Below the pieces are notes generated by a model. It was not told where the DNA came from and did not search any database. It saw only the letters and a program-made list of their open reading frames with translations. DNA of 64,000 nucleotides from Sphingomonas sp. SORGH_AS_0950. GTDB taxonomy: Bacteria; Pseudomonadota; Alphaproteobacteria; Sphingomonadales; Sphingomonadaceae. The stretch is from positions 560,501-624,500 of the forward strand of contig NZ_JAUTAE010000001.1 of assembly GCF_030818415.1 (NCBI RefSeq), written 5' to 3'. The translations under genes and the position numbers were made by a program. Below, piece by piece: positions 11,474 through 20,712 of the stretch (positions are counted from its first letter, which is position 1; every line of letters begins with the position of its first letter).

Positions 11474-12703
11474 ATGGCGACGATCACGACCCCTGACCTG
11501 AAGGACCCCGGCCTCTATGAGGCGGGGGTTCCCTGGGATCTATTCGCGGCGCTGCGCCGCGACGATCCGGTGCACTGGAACCCGGAGACGGATGGCGCGG
11601 GCTTCTGGTCCGTGATGCGCCATGCCGATATCGTGGAGGTATCGCGCCAGCCGCTGCTATTCTCCTCGGCGCACGAGAATGGCGGCCACCGCATCTTCAA
11701 CGAAAATGAAGTCGGGCTGACGGGCGCGGGCGAGTCCGCCATCGGCGTCCCCTTCATTTCACGCGATCCGCCGGTCCATACCCGCTATCGCAAGTTCATC
11801 ATGCCCGCGCTGTCGCCGGGGCGGCTGGGCGATATCGAAACGCGCATCCGCGAGCGGGCGACAAGGTTGATCGACGCGATCCCGCTGAACGAAGCGGTGA
11901 ATATCGTGCCGCTGCTGTCGGCTCCACTGCCGCTGATGACGCTGGCCGAATTGCTGGGCGTGTCGATCGACCTCTGGCCCAAACTCTACGACTGGACCAA
12001 TGCGTTCGTCGGCGAGGACGACCCCGAGTTCCGCCAGAGCCCCGAGGCGATGGCGGCGACCCTGGGCGAGTTCTTCGCCTTCGGACAGGAGCTGTTCGAG
12101 GCGCGGCGCGCGGAGCCGACCCCCGACATCGCCTCGCTCCTCGCCAATGCGGAGATCGATGGGCAGGCGGTGCCGTTCCGCGACTTCATCGGTAACCTGA
12201 TCCTGGTGCTGGTCGGCGGCAACGAGACGACGCGCAACTCGCTCAGCCATAGCATCGTCGCCCTGTCCCAGAACCCGGACCAGTGGGAGACCATCCGCGA
12301 GAACCGGGACGTGCTGAAGACCGCGACGCCGGAGATGGTGCGCTATGCCAGCCCGGTCATGCATATGCGCCGTACCGCGATGGACGATACAGTCATCGGT
12401 GGCCAGCGTATCGCCAAGGGCGACAAGGTCGTCCTCTGGTACATCTCCGCCAATCGCGACGAGGGCGTGTTTCCCGAGGCCAACCGTTTCCTCGTCACCC
12501 GCAAGGGCGCGCAGCATGTCGGTTTCGGGTCGGGACAGCATGTCTGCGTCGGCTCGCGGCTGGCGGAAATGCAGCTGCGCGTCGCGTTCGACTTGTTGGC
12601 GGATCGTGTTACATCTTTCGAGGTGCAAGCACCGCCGCGACGGTTCCGGTCGAACTTCATCAACGGCCTCAAGAACCTCGACGTCATTTTGCGGGCTGTA
12701 TGA
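11474..12703 (+). CDS. Cytochrome P450 (class I bacterial type)
   Basis: Haem-thiolate monooxygenase that hydroxylates a hydrophobic substrate using electrons from a ferredoxin and ferredoxin reductase, both present in this block. The soluble 409-aa protein has GGNETT in helix I (residues 248-253), the ExxR pair E287-R290, the MHMRRTA block typical of terpene-, alkane- and steroid-hydroxylating bacterial P450s, and the haem ligand loop FGSGQHVCVG with Cys358. The ATG at 11474 follows the receptor stop by one base. The subfamily (for example CYP153, CYP111, CYP125-like) cannot be fixed by eye, so the substrate is open. Confidence 0.95.
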   Translation: MATITTPDLKDPGLYEAGVPWDLFAALRRDDPVHWNPETDGAGFWSVMRHADIVEVSRQPLLFSSAHENGGHRIFNENEVGLTGAGESAIGVPFISRDPPVHTRYRKFIMPALSPGRLGDIETRIRERATRLIDAIPLNEAVNIVPLLSAPLPLMTLAELLGVSIDLWPKLYDWTNAFVGEDDPEFRQSPEAMAATLGEFFAFGQELFEARRAEPTPDIASLLANAEIDGQAVPFRDFIGNLILVLVGGNETTRNSLSHSIVALSQNPDQWETIRENRDVLKTATPEMVRYASPVMHMRRTAMDDTVIGGQRIAKGDKVVLWYISANRDEGVFPEANRFLVTRKGAQHVGFGSGQHVCVGSRLAEMQLRVAFDLLADRVTSFEVQAPPRRFRSNFINGLKNLDVILRAV

Positions 12704-12709
12704 GGAGAG

Positions 12710-13576
12710 ATGGACGTGGCAGAGCTTTCGCCCAGCAACGAGAAGATCATCGCCAACACGCTCGGCCGCGCGCCGGACCGCAGCGTCAACCTGGGCTCCT
12801 GGCAGTTCGCGCGGTGGCGGCAGTTCATCGGCAGCTATGAATTGCCCGCCCTCGTCGATCCCGTCTTCGTCGTCCATGTCGGCGGCAAGCCCGACACGCG
12901 GCTGTGGGAAGCCGATCAGTGGAGCCAGTCGCGATCCATTCCGGGCTGCGCGACCATCGTCCCCGCCGGGTGCAGTACGGGATGGCGGATCGACGGGGAG
13001 CTGGACGTCGTCACCGTCTCGATCCCGATGGACCAGTTGCAGGACCAGCGCGCGGTCGCGCGGTTTCGGGAAATGCGCTTCGCCTTTGCTGATCCACTGG
13101 GCATCGCGCTGACGCGGCAGATCCTCAGCGAGCTCTATGCGGCGCAGACGGTCGAGCGGACCGCCTATATCGGTACGCTGCTCGACGCGCTGAAGATGCA
13201 CACGCTGCGCAGCTCGCCGCCGAGCAGCGAGGGCGCGTTCCCCAGCGCGGACTTCTCCGCCTATCGCATCCACCAGATCATGAACGATATTCTCGGGCGC
13301 CCCGAGGAGGATCACAGCCTGGAGACGCTGGCGGCGCAGGCGGGGCTGACGCCCTCGCATTTCTGTCGCGTGTTCAAGCGGGCGACGGGCGTGACGCCGC
13401 ATCAGTATGTGATGAAGGCCAGGCTGGATCGCGCCCGCGACTTGCTGGGCCAGTCTGACCTTTCCATCGCGCAGGTGGCGGAGATGACCGGCTTCACCAG
13501 CCAGAGCCACTTCACCCGCGCCTTTCGCCAATATGCCGGGGACACGCCCAGCGGTTGGCGCCACACCATTCAATAG
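12710..13576 (+). CDS. AraC-family transcriptional regulator
   Basis: Likely substrate-responsive activator of the catabolic block. The 288-aa protein has an N-terminal ligand-binding region of the AraC-binding type (about residues 20-170) and a C-terminal pair of helix-turn-helix motifs: LETLAAQAGLTPSHFCRVFKRATGVTPHQYV and IAQVAEMTGFTSQSHFTRAFRQYAGDTPSGWR. It is the third gene of the receptor operon, six bases after the P450 stop. A 40-bp sequence repeated in both divergent promoter regions of the block is the best candidate operator, which would place its own operon under autocontrol. Confidence 0.93.
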   Translation: MDVAELSPSNEKIIANTLGRAPDRSVNLGSWQFARWRQFIGSYELPALVDPVFVVHVGGKPDTRLWEADQWSQSRSIPGCATIVPAGCSTGWRIDGELDVVTVSIPMDQLQDQRAVARFREMRFAFADPLGIALTRQILSELYAAQTVERTAYIGTLLDALKMHTLRSSPPSSEGAFPSADFSAYRIHQIMNDILGRPEEDHSLETLAAQAGLTPSHFCRVFKRATGVTPHQYVMKARLDRARDLLGQSDLSIAQVAEMTGFTSQSHFTRAFRQYAGDTPSGWRHTIQ

Positions 13577-13589
13577 ATCGAGGCCATAT

Positions 13590-14696
13590 ATGCAGACCAT
13601 TGCCGCCGTCGCGCGCGAGCCAAAGGGCGATTTCACCCTGGAGACGGTCGAAGTCGAGGCGCCCCGTGCGGGCGAGGTACGGGTCAGGATCGCGGGGGTC
13701 GGCCTTTGTCACACCGACCTGATCTTTCGCGACCAGTTCGTACCCTATCCGCTGCCCGCCGTACTGGGTCACGAGGGCGCGGGGGTTATCGAAGCGCTGG
13801 GGCCGGACGTCGAGGGGCTGACGGTCGGCGATGCGGTGGTGCTAGGCTTTTCAAGCTGCGGGCATTGCTCGCGGTGCGACGAGCATCTGCCCAGCTATTG
13901 CCGCGACTTTCCGCCGCTCAACTACGCGGGAATGCGGCTGGAGGACGGGTCGAAGGCCTATTCCAAGGACGGCGAGGCGATCTCCTCGCACTTTTTTGGC
14001 CAGTCGAGCTTTGCCGCCCATGCCATCGTCCGGGCGCGCAATGTGGTGAAGGTCGATGATCCGGCCGCACCGCTGGCGATTTTGGGACCGCTGGGTTGTG
14101 GGTTCCAGACCGGGGCGGGGGGCGTGATGCGATCCATGGCTTGCCGTGCGGGGTCGTCGATCGTGATAGTCGGCGGCGGGCCCGTCGGGCTGGCGGCCGT
14201 GATGGGGGCGAAGATCCGGGGCTGCGCGACGATCATCCTGGTCGAGCCGGTCGAGAAGCGCCGCGAACTGGGACGCGAACTGGGCGCGACCCATGTGATC
14301 GACCCGATGGCGGGTGACGTGCCCGCCGCCATCCGCGAGATCGTGGCCGAGGGCGTGGATTACGCCTTCGACACCAGCGGCCGTGTCGAGATGATGGAGG
14401 CGGTGCTGGCCGCGCTGACCCCGCGCGGGATGCTGGGGCTGGTCGGCGTGCCGGGCAAGGCCGATGCGGCGTTGAGCATCAACATCGCGGGCATGATCAC
14501 CTATGGCCAGCGCGTCGTCGGCATCATGGAAGGCGACAGCGATCCGCAGAGCTTCATCCCCGAACTGATCGCGGCGCATCGTGACGGACAATTCCCCTTC
14601 GACAAGCTGGTCCAGACCTTCCCGCTGACGGAGATCAACGCGGCGATTGAGGCGCAGAAGCGCGGCGATTGCGTCAAGGTGGTGCTGATCCCGTGA
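13590..14696 (+). CDS. Zinc-dependent alcohol dehydrogenase (aryl/terpene alcohol type)
   Basis: NAD-dependent oxidation of the P450-derived alcohol to an aldehyde. The 368-aa MDR protein has catalytic-zinc ligands in GVGLCHTD and GHEGAGVIE, four structural-zinc cysteines in [15 protein letters not shown], and the Rossmann loop [16 protein letters not shown]. The blocks [31 protein letters not shown] and [13 protein letters not shown] resemble aryl-alcohol (XylB) and geraniol (GeoA) dehydrogenases, which suggests an allylic or benzylic-type alcohol; this is a family resemblance, not proof. The start at 13590 is preceded by GATCGAGG. Its stop overlaps the GTG start of the reductase gene. Confidence 0.92.
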   Translation: MQTIAAVAREPKGDFTLETVEVEAPRAGEVRVRIAGVGLCHTDLIFRDQFVPYPLPAVLGHEGAGVIEALGPDVEGLTVGDAVVLGFSSCGHCSRCDEHLPSYCRDFPPLNYAGMRLEDGSKAYSKDGEAISSHFFGQSSFAAHAIVRARNVVKVDDPAAPLAILGPLGCGFQTGAGGVMRSMACRAGSSIVIVGGGPVGLAAVMGAKIRGCATIILVEPVEKRRELGRELGATHVIDPMAGDVPAAIREIVAEGVDYAFDTSGRVEMMEAVLAALTPRGMLGLVGVPGKADAALSINIAGMITYGQRVVGIMEGDSDPQSFIPELIAAHRDGQFPFDKLVQTFPLTEINAAIEAQKRGDCVKVVLIP

Positions 14697-15925
14697 GCGC
14701 TGTGCACTATGATGTCCTGATCGTCGGCGGCGGTCATGCTGGGGCGCAGGCGGCGGTGGCGTTGCGGCAGGAAAAATTTGATGGCTCCATCGCCATCCTG
14801 GGAACCGAGCCACACCCGCCCTACGAACGTCCGCCCCTGTCCAAGGAATATCTGGCCGGGACAAAGCCGTTCGAACGTATTCTCATCCGTCCCGAGACGT
14901 TCTGGGCCGAACGCGGCGTCTCGCTGGTGCTGGGCGAGACGGTGGAATCGGTCGATCCCGTCGCCCGGTCGGTTCGAACCAAGAGCGGCCGGTCCATCGA
15001 TTACGGCGAGCTGGTCTGGGCGACCGGCGGCGAGCCGCGACGCCTGACCTGTGCCGGGCATGATCTGGCGGGGATCCACGCCGTTCGCACGCGGGCCGAT
15101 GTCGACCGGATGCTGGGCGCACTGGCCGAAGCGGAGCGGATCGTCGTGATCGGCGGGGGCTATATCGGGCTGGAGGCTTCGGCCGCGCTTACGAAGTTCG
15201 GCAAGAGCGTGACGCTGGTCGAGGCGCAGGACCGGGTGCTGGCGCGAGTCGCGGGCGAGCCGCTGTCCCGCTTTTACGAGGCGGAGCACCGGGCGCATGG
15301 CGTCACGCTGATGCTGGGCGTCGGCATATCCTGTATCGAGGGCGAGGACTGGGTGACCGGCGTCCGCCTAGACGACGGCGCGCTGCTGCCTGCGGACATG
15401 GTGATCGTCGGCATCGGCATCATCCCCGCCGTCGAACCGTTGGTGCTGGCTGGGGCGGAGGCGGGCAATGGCGTGGTCGTCGATGGCTATTGCCGGACGA
15501 GTCTGCCGCATATTCACGCCATTGGTGACTGTGCCGCACATGCCAACCGCTATGCCGACGGCGCGATGATCCGGTTGGAATCGGTCCAGAACGCCAATGA
15601 CCAGGCCGTGACGGCAGCGCGCGATATTGTCGGGCGGCCGGTCCCCTATGACGCGGTGCCCTGGTTCTGGTCCAATCAATATGACCTGAAGCTGCAGACC
15701 GTGGGCCTGTCGACCGGGCATGACGCGGCGGTGCTGCGGGGAGATCCGGCGGCGCGCAGCTTTTCGGTCGTTTATCTGAAGCAAGGAAAGGTGATCGCGA
15801 TCGACGCGGTGAATGCGGTCAAGGATTATGTCCAGGGCCGAGCACTGGTACAGGCCGGGGCGACGATCGCACCGGAAGTCCTGGCCGACGCCCGAAGGCC
15901 GCTGAAAGACCTCCTCTCAGCCTGA
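14693..15925 (+). CDS. FAD-dependent NAD(P)H:ferredoxin reductase (P450 partner)
   Basis: Passes electrons from NAD(P)H to the 2Fe-2S ferredoxin that feeds the P450. The 410-aa protein belongs to the putidaredoxin/rubredoxin reductase group: N-terminal FAD loop [31 protein letters not shown] loop [21 protein letters not shown], and a second FAD motif [13 protein letters not shown]. The start is a GTG at 14693 overlapping the dehydrogenase stop as GTGA. The gene ends convergently with the acyl-CoA ligase, the two coding regions overlapping by nine bases. Confidence 0.94.
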   Translation: MSAVHYDVLIVGGGHAGAQAAVALRQEKFDGSIAILGTEPHPPYERPPLSKEYLAGTKPFERILIRPETFWAERGVSLVLGETVESVDPVARSVRTKSGRSIDYGELVWATGGEPRRLTCAGHDLAGIHAVRTRADVDRMLGALAEAERIVVIGGGYIGLEASAALTKFGKSVTLVEAQDRVLARVAGEPLSRFYEAEHRAHGVTLMLGVGISCIEGEDWVTGVRLDDGALLPADMVIVGIGIIPAVEPLVLAGAEAGNGVVVDGYCRTSLPHIHAIGDCAAHANRYADGAMIRLESVQNANDQAVTAARDIVGRPVPYDAVPWFWSNQYDLKLQTVGLSTGHDAAVLRGDPAARSFSVVYLKQGKVIAIDAVNAVKDYVQGRALVQAGATIAPEVLADARRPLKDLLSA

Positions 15926-17440
15926 CGCAGCATAGCGGTCGCGCAGCAGCCGCTTGAACAGCTTGCCGGTCGGTTCGCGGGGCAGTTCGTCCAGGAATGC
16001 GAACCGGCGCGGCGTCTTTACCCCGCCCAGTTCGCGTCGGGCAAAGGCTTGGAGATCGTCGGCCAGCGTCTCGTCGCCGGTGAGCCCGGCGGCGGGCTGG
16101 ACGATGGCCATGACCAATTCGCCCATCTCTTCGCACGGCACGCCGATCACCGCCGCGTCCGCGACCTTCGGGTGGGTGACGAGCAAATTCTCGATCTCCT
16201 GCGGATAGATATTTACGCCGCCCGAGATGATCATGAAGCTCTTGCGGTCTGACAAATACAGATAGCCATCGTCATCGACCCGCCCGATATCGCCCAGCGT
16301 CGCCCAGCCTTGTGCGTTATGGGCCTCGGCGGTCTTGGCCGGGTCGTTGAGGTAGGAAAAGGTCGGGCCGTCGCTGAAAAAGACATTCCCCGTCTCTCCG
16401 GCCGCCAACTCCCGGCCCTGATCGTCCAGAATGTGCAACGTGCCCAGAACGGCCCGCCCGACCGATCCCGGCCGGTGCAGCCATTCCTCGCTGCTGAGTG
16501 CGGTGATCCCGCAGCATTCGGTGCCTGAATAATATTCGTGCACGATCGGACCCAGCCAGTCGATCATCGCCTGCTTGACGGGCACGGGGCAGGGCGCGGC
16601 GGCATGGACCACCGCGCGCAGCGAGGACAGGTCATGGCCCAGCCGTTCGGCATCGGGAAGCTTGAGCATCCGCACGAAATGCGTGGGCACGAATGTCGCA
16701 TGGGTGACCCGGTAACGCTCGATCAGGACCAGCGCCGCCTGCGGCTCGAACCGCTCCATGACGACGACCGTCCCGCCCAGCTGCTGCGCCGCCATCGCCC
16801 AGCGCAACGGCGCGGCATGGTAGAGCGGCGAGCTGGAAAGATAAATCATGTCCGGGCCCATGCCGTAGAGCGTCTGCCCCATCCGCATCAGCGGCGTCGG
16901 CGCATCGATCGGCCCGGTCGGCAATGGCGGCATCACGCCCTTGGGCCGCCCGGTCGTCCCCGACGAGTAGAGCAGATCGGTCCCCGCGCTTTCGTCCGCG
17001 ATCGGCGTTGCCGGATAGCCGCTGGCAGCAAGGCTCCAATCGGCGAACCGGGTATCCGATGCCGTCCAGCGATAGGTCAGCAGAGTTGGTAAATGCGCCA
17101 CGGCCTCCCGCGCCAAATCGGCATAAGCGGGTGACACGACCAGCAATTTGGCCCCGGAGTCCCGCAGGATATAAGCCATGTCGCGCGCACTCAGCTTGCA
17201 CGAGATCGCGGTCTGGTAGAGCCCCGATCGCTGCGCCGCCCAGCCGAGGATGAAGGCCTCGGGCGCATTGGCGAAGACCGTGGCGACGACATCGCCGCGT
17301 TTCAGCCCCAGCGCCCTGAGCAGGTGCGCGCTGCGGTTCGAGGCGGCGTCGAGCTCGGCGAAACTGATCGATTCGCCACTCCCTCCCATGATGATGGCAG
17401 GCTTGTCGGGATGGCGTGCGGCATGGTTTGCCGGGTGCAT
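15917..17440 (-). CDS. AMP-forming acyl-CoA synthetase
   Basis: Activates the acid produced by P450/ADH/ALDH to its CoA thioester. The 507-aa ANL-superfamily protein has the phosphate-binding loop [15 protein letters not shown], the adenylate motif [45 protein letters not shown], and the C-terminal catalytic lysine region [10 protein letters not shown]. The start ([16 protein letters not shown]) gives a full-length family member. It is a single-gene unit that diverges from the beta-oxidation operon across a region carrying copy 2 of the 40-bp motif, so it is probably co-regulated with that operon. Confidence 0.92.
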   Translation of the reverse strand: MHPANHAARHPDKPAIIMGGSGESISFAELDAASNRSAHLLRALGLKRGDVVATVFANAPEAFILGWAAQRSGLYQTAISCKLSARDMAYILRDSGAKLLVVSPAYADLAREAVAHLPTLLTYRWTASDTRFADWSLAASGYPATPIADESAGTDLLYSSGTTGRPKGVMPPLPTGPIDAPTPLMRMGQTLYGMGPDMIYLSSSPLYHAAPLRWAMAAQQLGGTVVVMERFEPQAALVLIERYRVTHATFVPTHFVRMLKLPDAERLGHDLSSLRAVVHAAAPCPVPVKQAMIDWLGPIVHEYYSGTECCGITALSSEEWLHRPGSVGRAVLGTLHILDDQGRELAAGETGNVFFSDGPTFSYLNDPAKTAEAHNAQGWATLGDIGRVDDDGYLYLSDRKSFMIISGGVNIYPQEIENLLVTHPKVADAAVIGVPCEEMGELVMAIVQPAAGLTGDETLADDLQAFARRELGGVKTPRRFAFLDELPREPTGKLFKRLLRDRYAASG

Positions 17441-17506
17441 CGGGCCTCTCCTTATATCTTATGGTGCCTTGCGAACCACGGTCGCCGCCCGCTCGGCAAC
17501 GGGCGC

Positions 17507-17546
17507 GCAAGAAATGTGAAAAAGCGCGCCGATGCCGGGCAAAGCC
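17507..17546. promoter_or_regulatory. Copy 2 of conserved 40-bp site (candidate AraC-regulator operator)
   Basis: Matches copy 1 (9070-9109) at GCAAGAAATGT, AAAAAGCGCG and GCAAAGCC with identical spacing (constant offset 8437). It lies between the divergent acyl-CoA synthetase and acyl-CoA dehydrogenase genes. Confidence 0.65.
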
Positions 17547-17615
17547 TGTCGCGGCTTTGTCGGCTATCCATGGGGCAACAGGCATCCCGGCGAACGGGAG
17601 CATGGGAGAGGCCCT

Positions 17616-18758
17616 TTGGTTCTGACCAACGATCAGGTCGCGATCCGCGACACCGTCCGTGATTTCGCGCAGGAACGTATCCGCCCCAATTCGGCGGCGT
17701 TCGAGGCGGCGGGCGGCTATCCTCCCGAGCTGTTCCGCGCGTTGGGCGAAATGGGCCTCATGGGCATGACCGCGCCCGCCGAACTGGGAGGGGCGGGGGC
17801 CGACTATGTTTCCTATACGCTGGCGCTGATCGAGGTCGCGGCGGCGGACGGCGCGCTGTCGACCATCGTATCGATCCAGAATTCGATCATGGTCAACGGC
17901 CTGATTGCCTTCGGTTCACCGGCACAGCGCGAACGCTGGCTGCCGGATCTGGTCAATGGCTTGGCCATCGGCGCCTTTGCCTTGACGGAGGCCGATGCCG
18001 GGTCCGACGCTGCCGCCATCCGCACGCGGGCGCAGCGGACGCAGGACGGCTGGCGTATCGACGGGGCGAAGCAGTTCATCACGTCGGGCAGGATCGCCTC
18101 GGTGGCGATGGTGATCGCGGTCACCGACCCGGCGGCGGGACGCAAGGGCATGTCCGCCTTCCTCGTGCCCACCGACGCGCCCGGCTATGCCGTGGACAAG
18201 GTCGAGCACAAGTTGGGGCAGGGCGCGTCCGACACTTGCGGCCTGCGCTTCGAGGATTGCCGGGTCGGTGCCGACGCCCTGTTCGGCGAGGAGGGGCGCG
18301 GCTATGCGATAGCGCTCGCCAACCTGGAGTCCGGGCGGATCGGCATTGCGGCCCAGTCGGTCGGCATGGCGCAGGGCGCGCTGGACATCGCTATCGCCTA
18401 TGCTCGTGACCGCAAGAGCTTCGGCAAGCCGATCGTCGAGCATCAGGCGGTCGGCTTCCGTCTGGCCGACCTCGCCACCCGGCTGGAGGCCGCGCGCCAG
18501 ATGGTCCTGCATGCTGCCGCACTGAAGGACGCGGGGCTTCCCGCTTTGCAGGCCGCGTCCATGGCGAAGCTCTTTGCGTCCGAAACTGCCGAGGCGGTGG
18601 TGTCGGGTGCGATCCAGACGCTGGGCGGCTATGGCTATCTGGAGGAATTCGGGCTCGCCAAAATCTACCGCGATGTCCGTGTCTGCCAGATCTATGAGGG
18701 CACGTCCGACATACAGCGGATGGTGATCGCCCGTGGTCTGGGAGAGCATCATGGTTGA
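17616..18758 (+). CDS. Acyl-CoA dehydrogenase (first)
   Basis: FAD-dependent alpha,beta-desaturation of an acyl-CoA. About 380 aa. Visible: FALTEADAGSDAAAIRTRA (flavin/substrate loop), GAKQFITSG, and YGYLEEFGLAKIYRDVRVCQIYEGTSDIQRMVIARGL, where Glu of YEGTSD is the catalytic base in this family. I place the start at TTG 17616, seven bases after GGAG; the open frame continues upstream to 17532 but reads through the promoter with the conserved 40-bp site. It is the first gene of a ten-gene operon; its end overlaps the thiolase start by eight bases. Confidence 0.93.
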   Translation: MVLTNDQVAIRDTVRDFAQERIRPNSAAFEAAGGYPPELFRALGEMGLMGMTAPAELGGAGADYVSYTLALIEVAAADGALSTIVSIQNSIMVNGLIAFGSPAQRERWLPDLVNGLAIGAFALTEADAGSDAAAIRTRAQRTQDGWRIDGAKQFITSGRIASVAMVIAVTDPAAGRKGMSAFLVPTDAPGYAVDKVEHKLGQGASDTCGLRFEDCRVGADALFGEEGRGYAIALANLESGRIGIAAQSVGMAQGALDIAIAYARDRKSFGKPIVEHQAVGFRLADLATRLEAARQMVLHAAALKDAGLPALQAASMAKLFASETAEAVVSGAIQTLGGYGYLEEFGLAKIYRDVRVCQIYEGTSDIQRMVIARGLGEHHG

Positions 18759-19932
18759 TCCGATCGTCATTCTGGGCAGCGCCCGGACGCCGATGGGCGG
18801 GTTTCAGGGCGCCTTCGCCACACTGACCGCGGTGGAGCTTGGTGCGGTCGCGGTGGCCGCCGCGGTGGAACGTGCCGGTGTCTCGCCGGACCGGATCGAG
18901 CGCATCACAATGGGCTGCGTCCTCCCCGCCGGATTGGGCCAGGCACCCGCGCGGCAGGCGGCGCTCAAGGCGGGCCTGCCGCAATCGGTCGAGGCTACCA
19001 CGATCAACAAGATGTGCGGATCAGGGATGCAGGCCGTCATCATGGCGGCCGAGGCGCTGACCGCCGGGGCGGCGCGGATCGTCATCGCGGGCGGCATGGA
19101 AAGCATGACCGGCGCGCCCTTTCTGCTGCCCAAGCATCGCGGCGGCGCGCGGATCGGCCATGACCGGGTGATCGACTCGATGATGATGGACGGGCTGGAG
19201 GACGCCTATGATCGCGGCAAGCCGATGGGGGCTTTCGCCGAAGACTCCGCGAGGGACTATGGCCTGACCCGCGAGGCACAGGACGCCTATGCCTTGGAAA
19301 GCCTGGCACGGGCACAGGCGGCGATCGAACAGGGCGCATTCGCCGGGGAGATCGCGGCGGTTGCGGTGCCCGGCCGTGGCAGCACGGTGCTGGTCGACCG
19401 CGACGAACAGCCGGGCAAGGCGCGTCCTGACAAGATAGCTGGCCTGCGCCCCGCCTTCGCGGCTGAAGGAACCATTACGGCGGCCAGTTCCGCTTCGATC
19501 TCGGACGGTGCCGCCGCGCTGGTTCTGGCACCGCTCAGTATCGCCGAGGGTGAGGGGCTGAACCCGCAGGCCCGGATCGTCGCCACCGCCGCTCACGCCC
19601 ACGCGCCCGCCCTGTTCACCACCGCGCCGGTCTTCGCGATCCGCAAGGTGCTGGAGCGGGCAGGCTGGAGCGTCGCCGATGTCGATCTGTTCGAGGTCAA
19701 CGAGGCCTTCGCCGCCGTCGCCATGATCGCGATGCGGGACCTGGGTATCCCTCGCGACCGGATGAACGTGAACGGCGGCGCGACCGCGCTGGGCCATCCG
19801 ATCGGGGCGAGCGGCGCGCGGATCATCGTCACGCTGATCGCCGCGCTGAGGGCGCGCCGCCTCAGGCGCGGTGTGGCGGCACTGTGCATCGGCGGCGGCG
19901 AGGCGACCGCCATCGCCATCGAACTCATCTGA
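18751..19932 (+). CDS. Acetyl-CoA acetyltransferase/thiolase (first)
   Basis: Thiolytic cleavage of a 3-ketoacyl-CoA. The 393-aa protein carries the nucleophilic Cys in INKMCGSGMQAV, the His motif NVNGGATALGHPIGASGARI and the second catalytic Cys in ALCIGGGEATAIAIEL, with the VNEAFA block between them. It starts with an ATG inside the 3' end of the dehydrogenase gene. The pattern resembles acetoacetyl-CoA/short-chain thiolases more than long-chain FadA. Confidence 0.94.
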   Translation: MVDPIVILGSARTPMGGFQGAFATLTAVELGAVAVAAAVERAGVSPDRIERITMGCVLPAGLGQAPARQAALKAGLPQSVEATTINKMCGSGMQAVIMAAEALTAGAARIVIAGGMESMTGAPFLLPKHRGGARIGHDRVIDSMMMDGLEDAYDRGKPMGAFAEDSARDYGLTREAQDAYALESLARAQAAIEQGAFAGEIAAVAVPGRGSTVLVDRDEQPGKARPDKIAGLRPAFAAEGTITAASSASISDGAAALVLAPLSIAEGEGLNPQARIVATAAHAHAPALFTTAPVFAIRKVLERAGWSVADVDLFEVNEAFAAVAMIAMRDLGIPRDRMNVNGGATALGHPIGASGARIIVTLIAALRARRLRRGVAALCIGGGEATAIAIELI

Positions 19933-19950
19933 TATCGAAAGGATAGGATC

Positions 19951-20712
19951 ATGGATATTCGGGGCGTCGCGGCGATCGTGACGGGGGGCGCATCGGGGCT
20001 GGGCGGCGGCACGGCCGAGCGGCTGGCGCGGGCGGGAGCGAAGGTTACCATCTTCGACGTGAACGCCGATCTGGGCACGGCGCTGGCCGAGCGGATCGGC
20101 GGGCACTTCATCCGGGTCGACGTGACGGACGAAGATGCCGTCGCCGCCGCGATCCAAGAGGCGGAGGGACTTCACGGCAAGGCGCGTATCCTGGTCAATT
20201 GCGCCGGGATCGGCCCGCCCGCCAAGGTCATCGACCGCGAGGGTCAGGCCTTGCCGCTCGCCGCCTTCTCGAAGATCGTGACGATCAACCTGATCGGCAG
20301 TTTCAACGTCCTGTCCAAATTCGCCGCAGCCCTGCACGCCGCCGATCCGCTAGGGGAGGAGCGGGGCGTCGTCATCAACACCGCCTCGGTCGCGGCCTAT
20401 GACGGGCAGATCGGGCAGGCGGCCTATTCGGCGTCCAAAGGCGGCGTGGTCGGTATGACCCTGCCCATCGCGCGCGAGCTGGCGCGTTATGGCATCCGGG
20501 TGATGACGATCGCGCCGGGCATCTTCATGACCCCGCTGCTCGCCACCCTGCCGCAGGAGGCCCAGGATTCGCTCGGCGCGCAGGTGCCGTTTCCCTCGCG
20601 CCTCGGCCAGCCCGACGAGTATGCCCAGCTGGTCGAGGCGATCGTTACCAACCCGATGCTGAACGGTGAGACGATCCGTATCGACGGTTCCATTCGGATG
20701 GCCCCGCGATGA
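19951..20712 (+). CDS. SDR-family 3-hydroxyacyl-CoA dehydrogenase (HSD17B10-like)
   Basis: NAD-dependent oxidation of a 3-hydroxyacyl-CoA (or related secondary alcohol). The 253-aa short-chain dehydrogenase has the cofactor loop IVTGGASGLGGGTAERLA, NCAGIGPP, and the catalytic Ser/YxxxK in NTASVAAYDGQIGQAAYSASKGG. The block PLPLAAFSKIVTINLIGSFNVL is characteristic of type II 3-hydroxyacyl-CoA dehydrogenase. AAAGGATAGG lies upstream of the ATG. It could serve as the LvaD-like SDR in a 4-hydroxyacid route, given the adjacent kinase and ACAD11-like gene. Confidence 0.9.
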   Translation: MDIRGVAAIVTGGASGLGGGTAERLARAGAKVTIFDVNADLGTALAERIGGHFIRVDVTDEDAVAAAIQEAEGLHGKARILVNCAGIGPPAKVIDREGQALPLAAFSKIVTINLIGSFNVLSKFAAALHAADPLGEERGVVINTASVAAYDGQIGQAAYSASKGGVVGMTLPIARELARYGIRVMTIAPGIFMTPLLATLPQEAQDSLGAQVPFPSRLGQPDEYAQLVEAIVTNPMLNGETIRIDGSIRMAPR

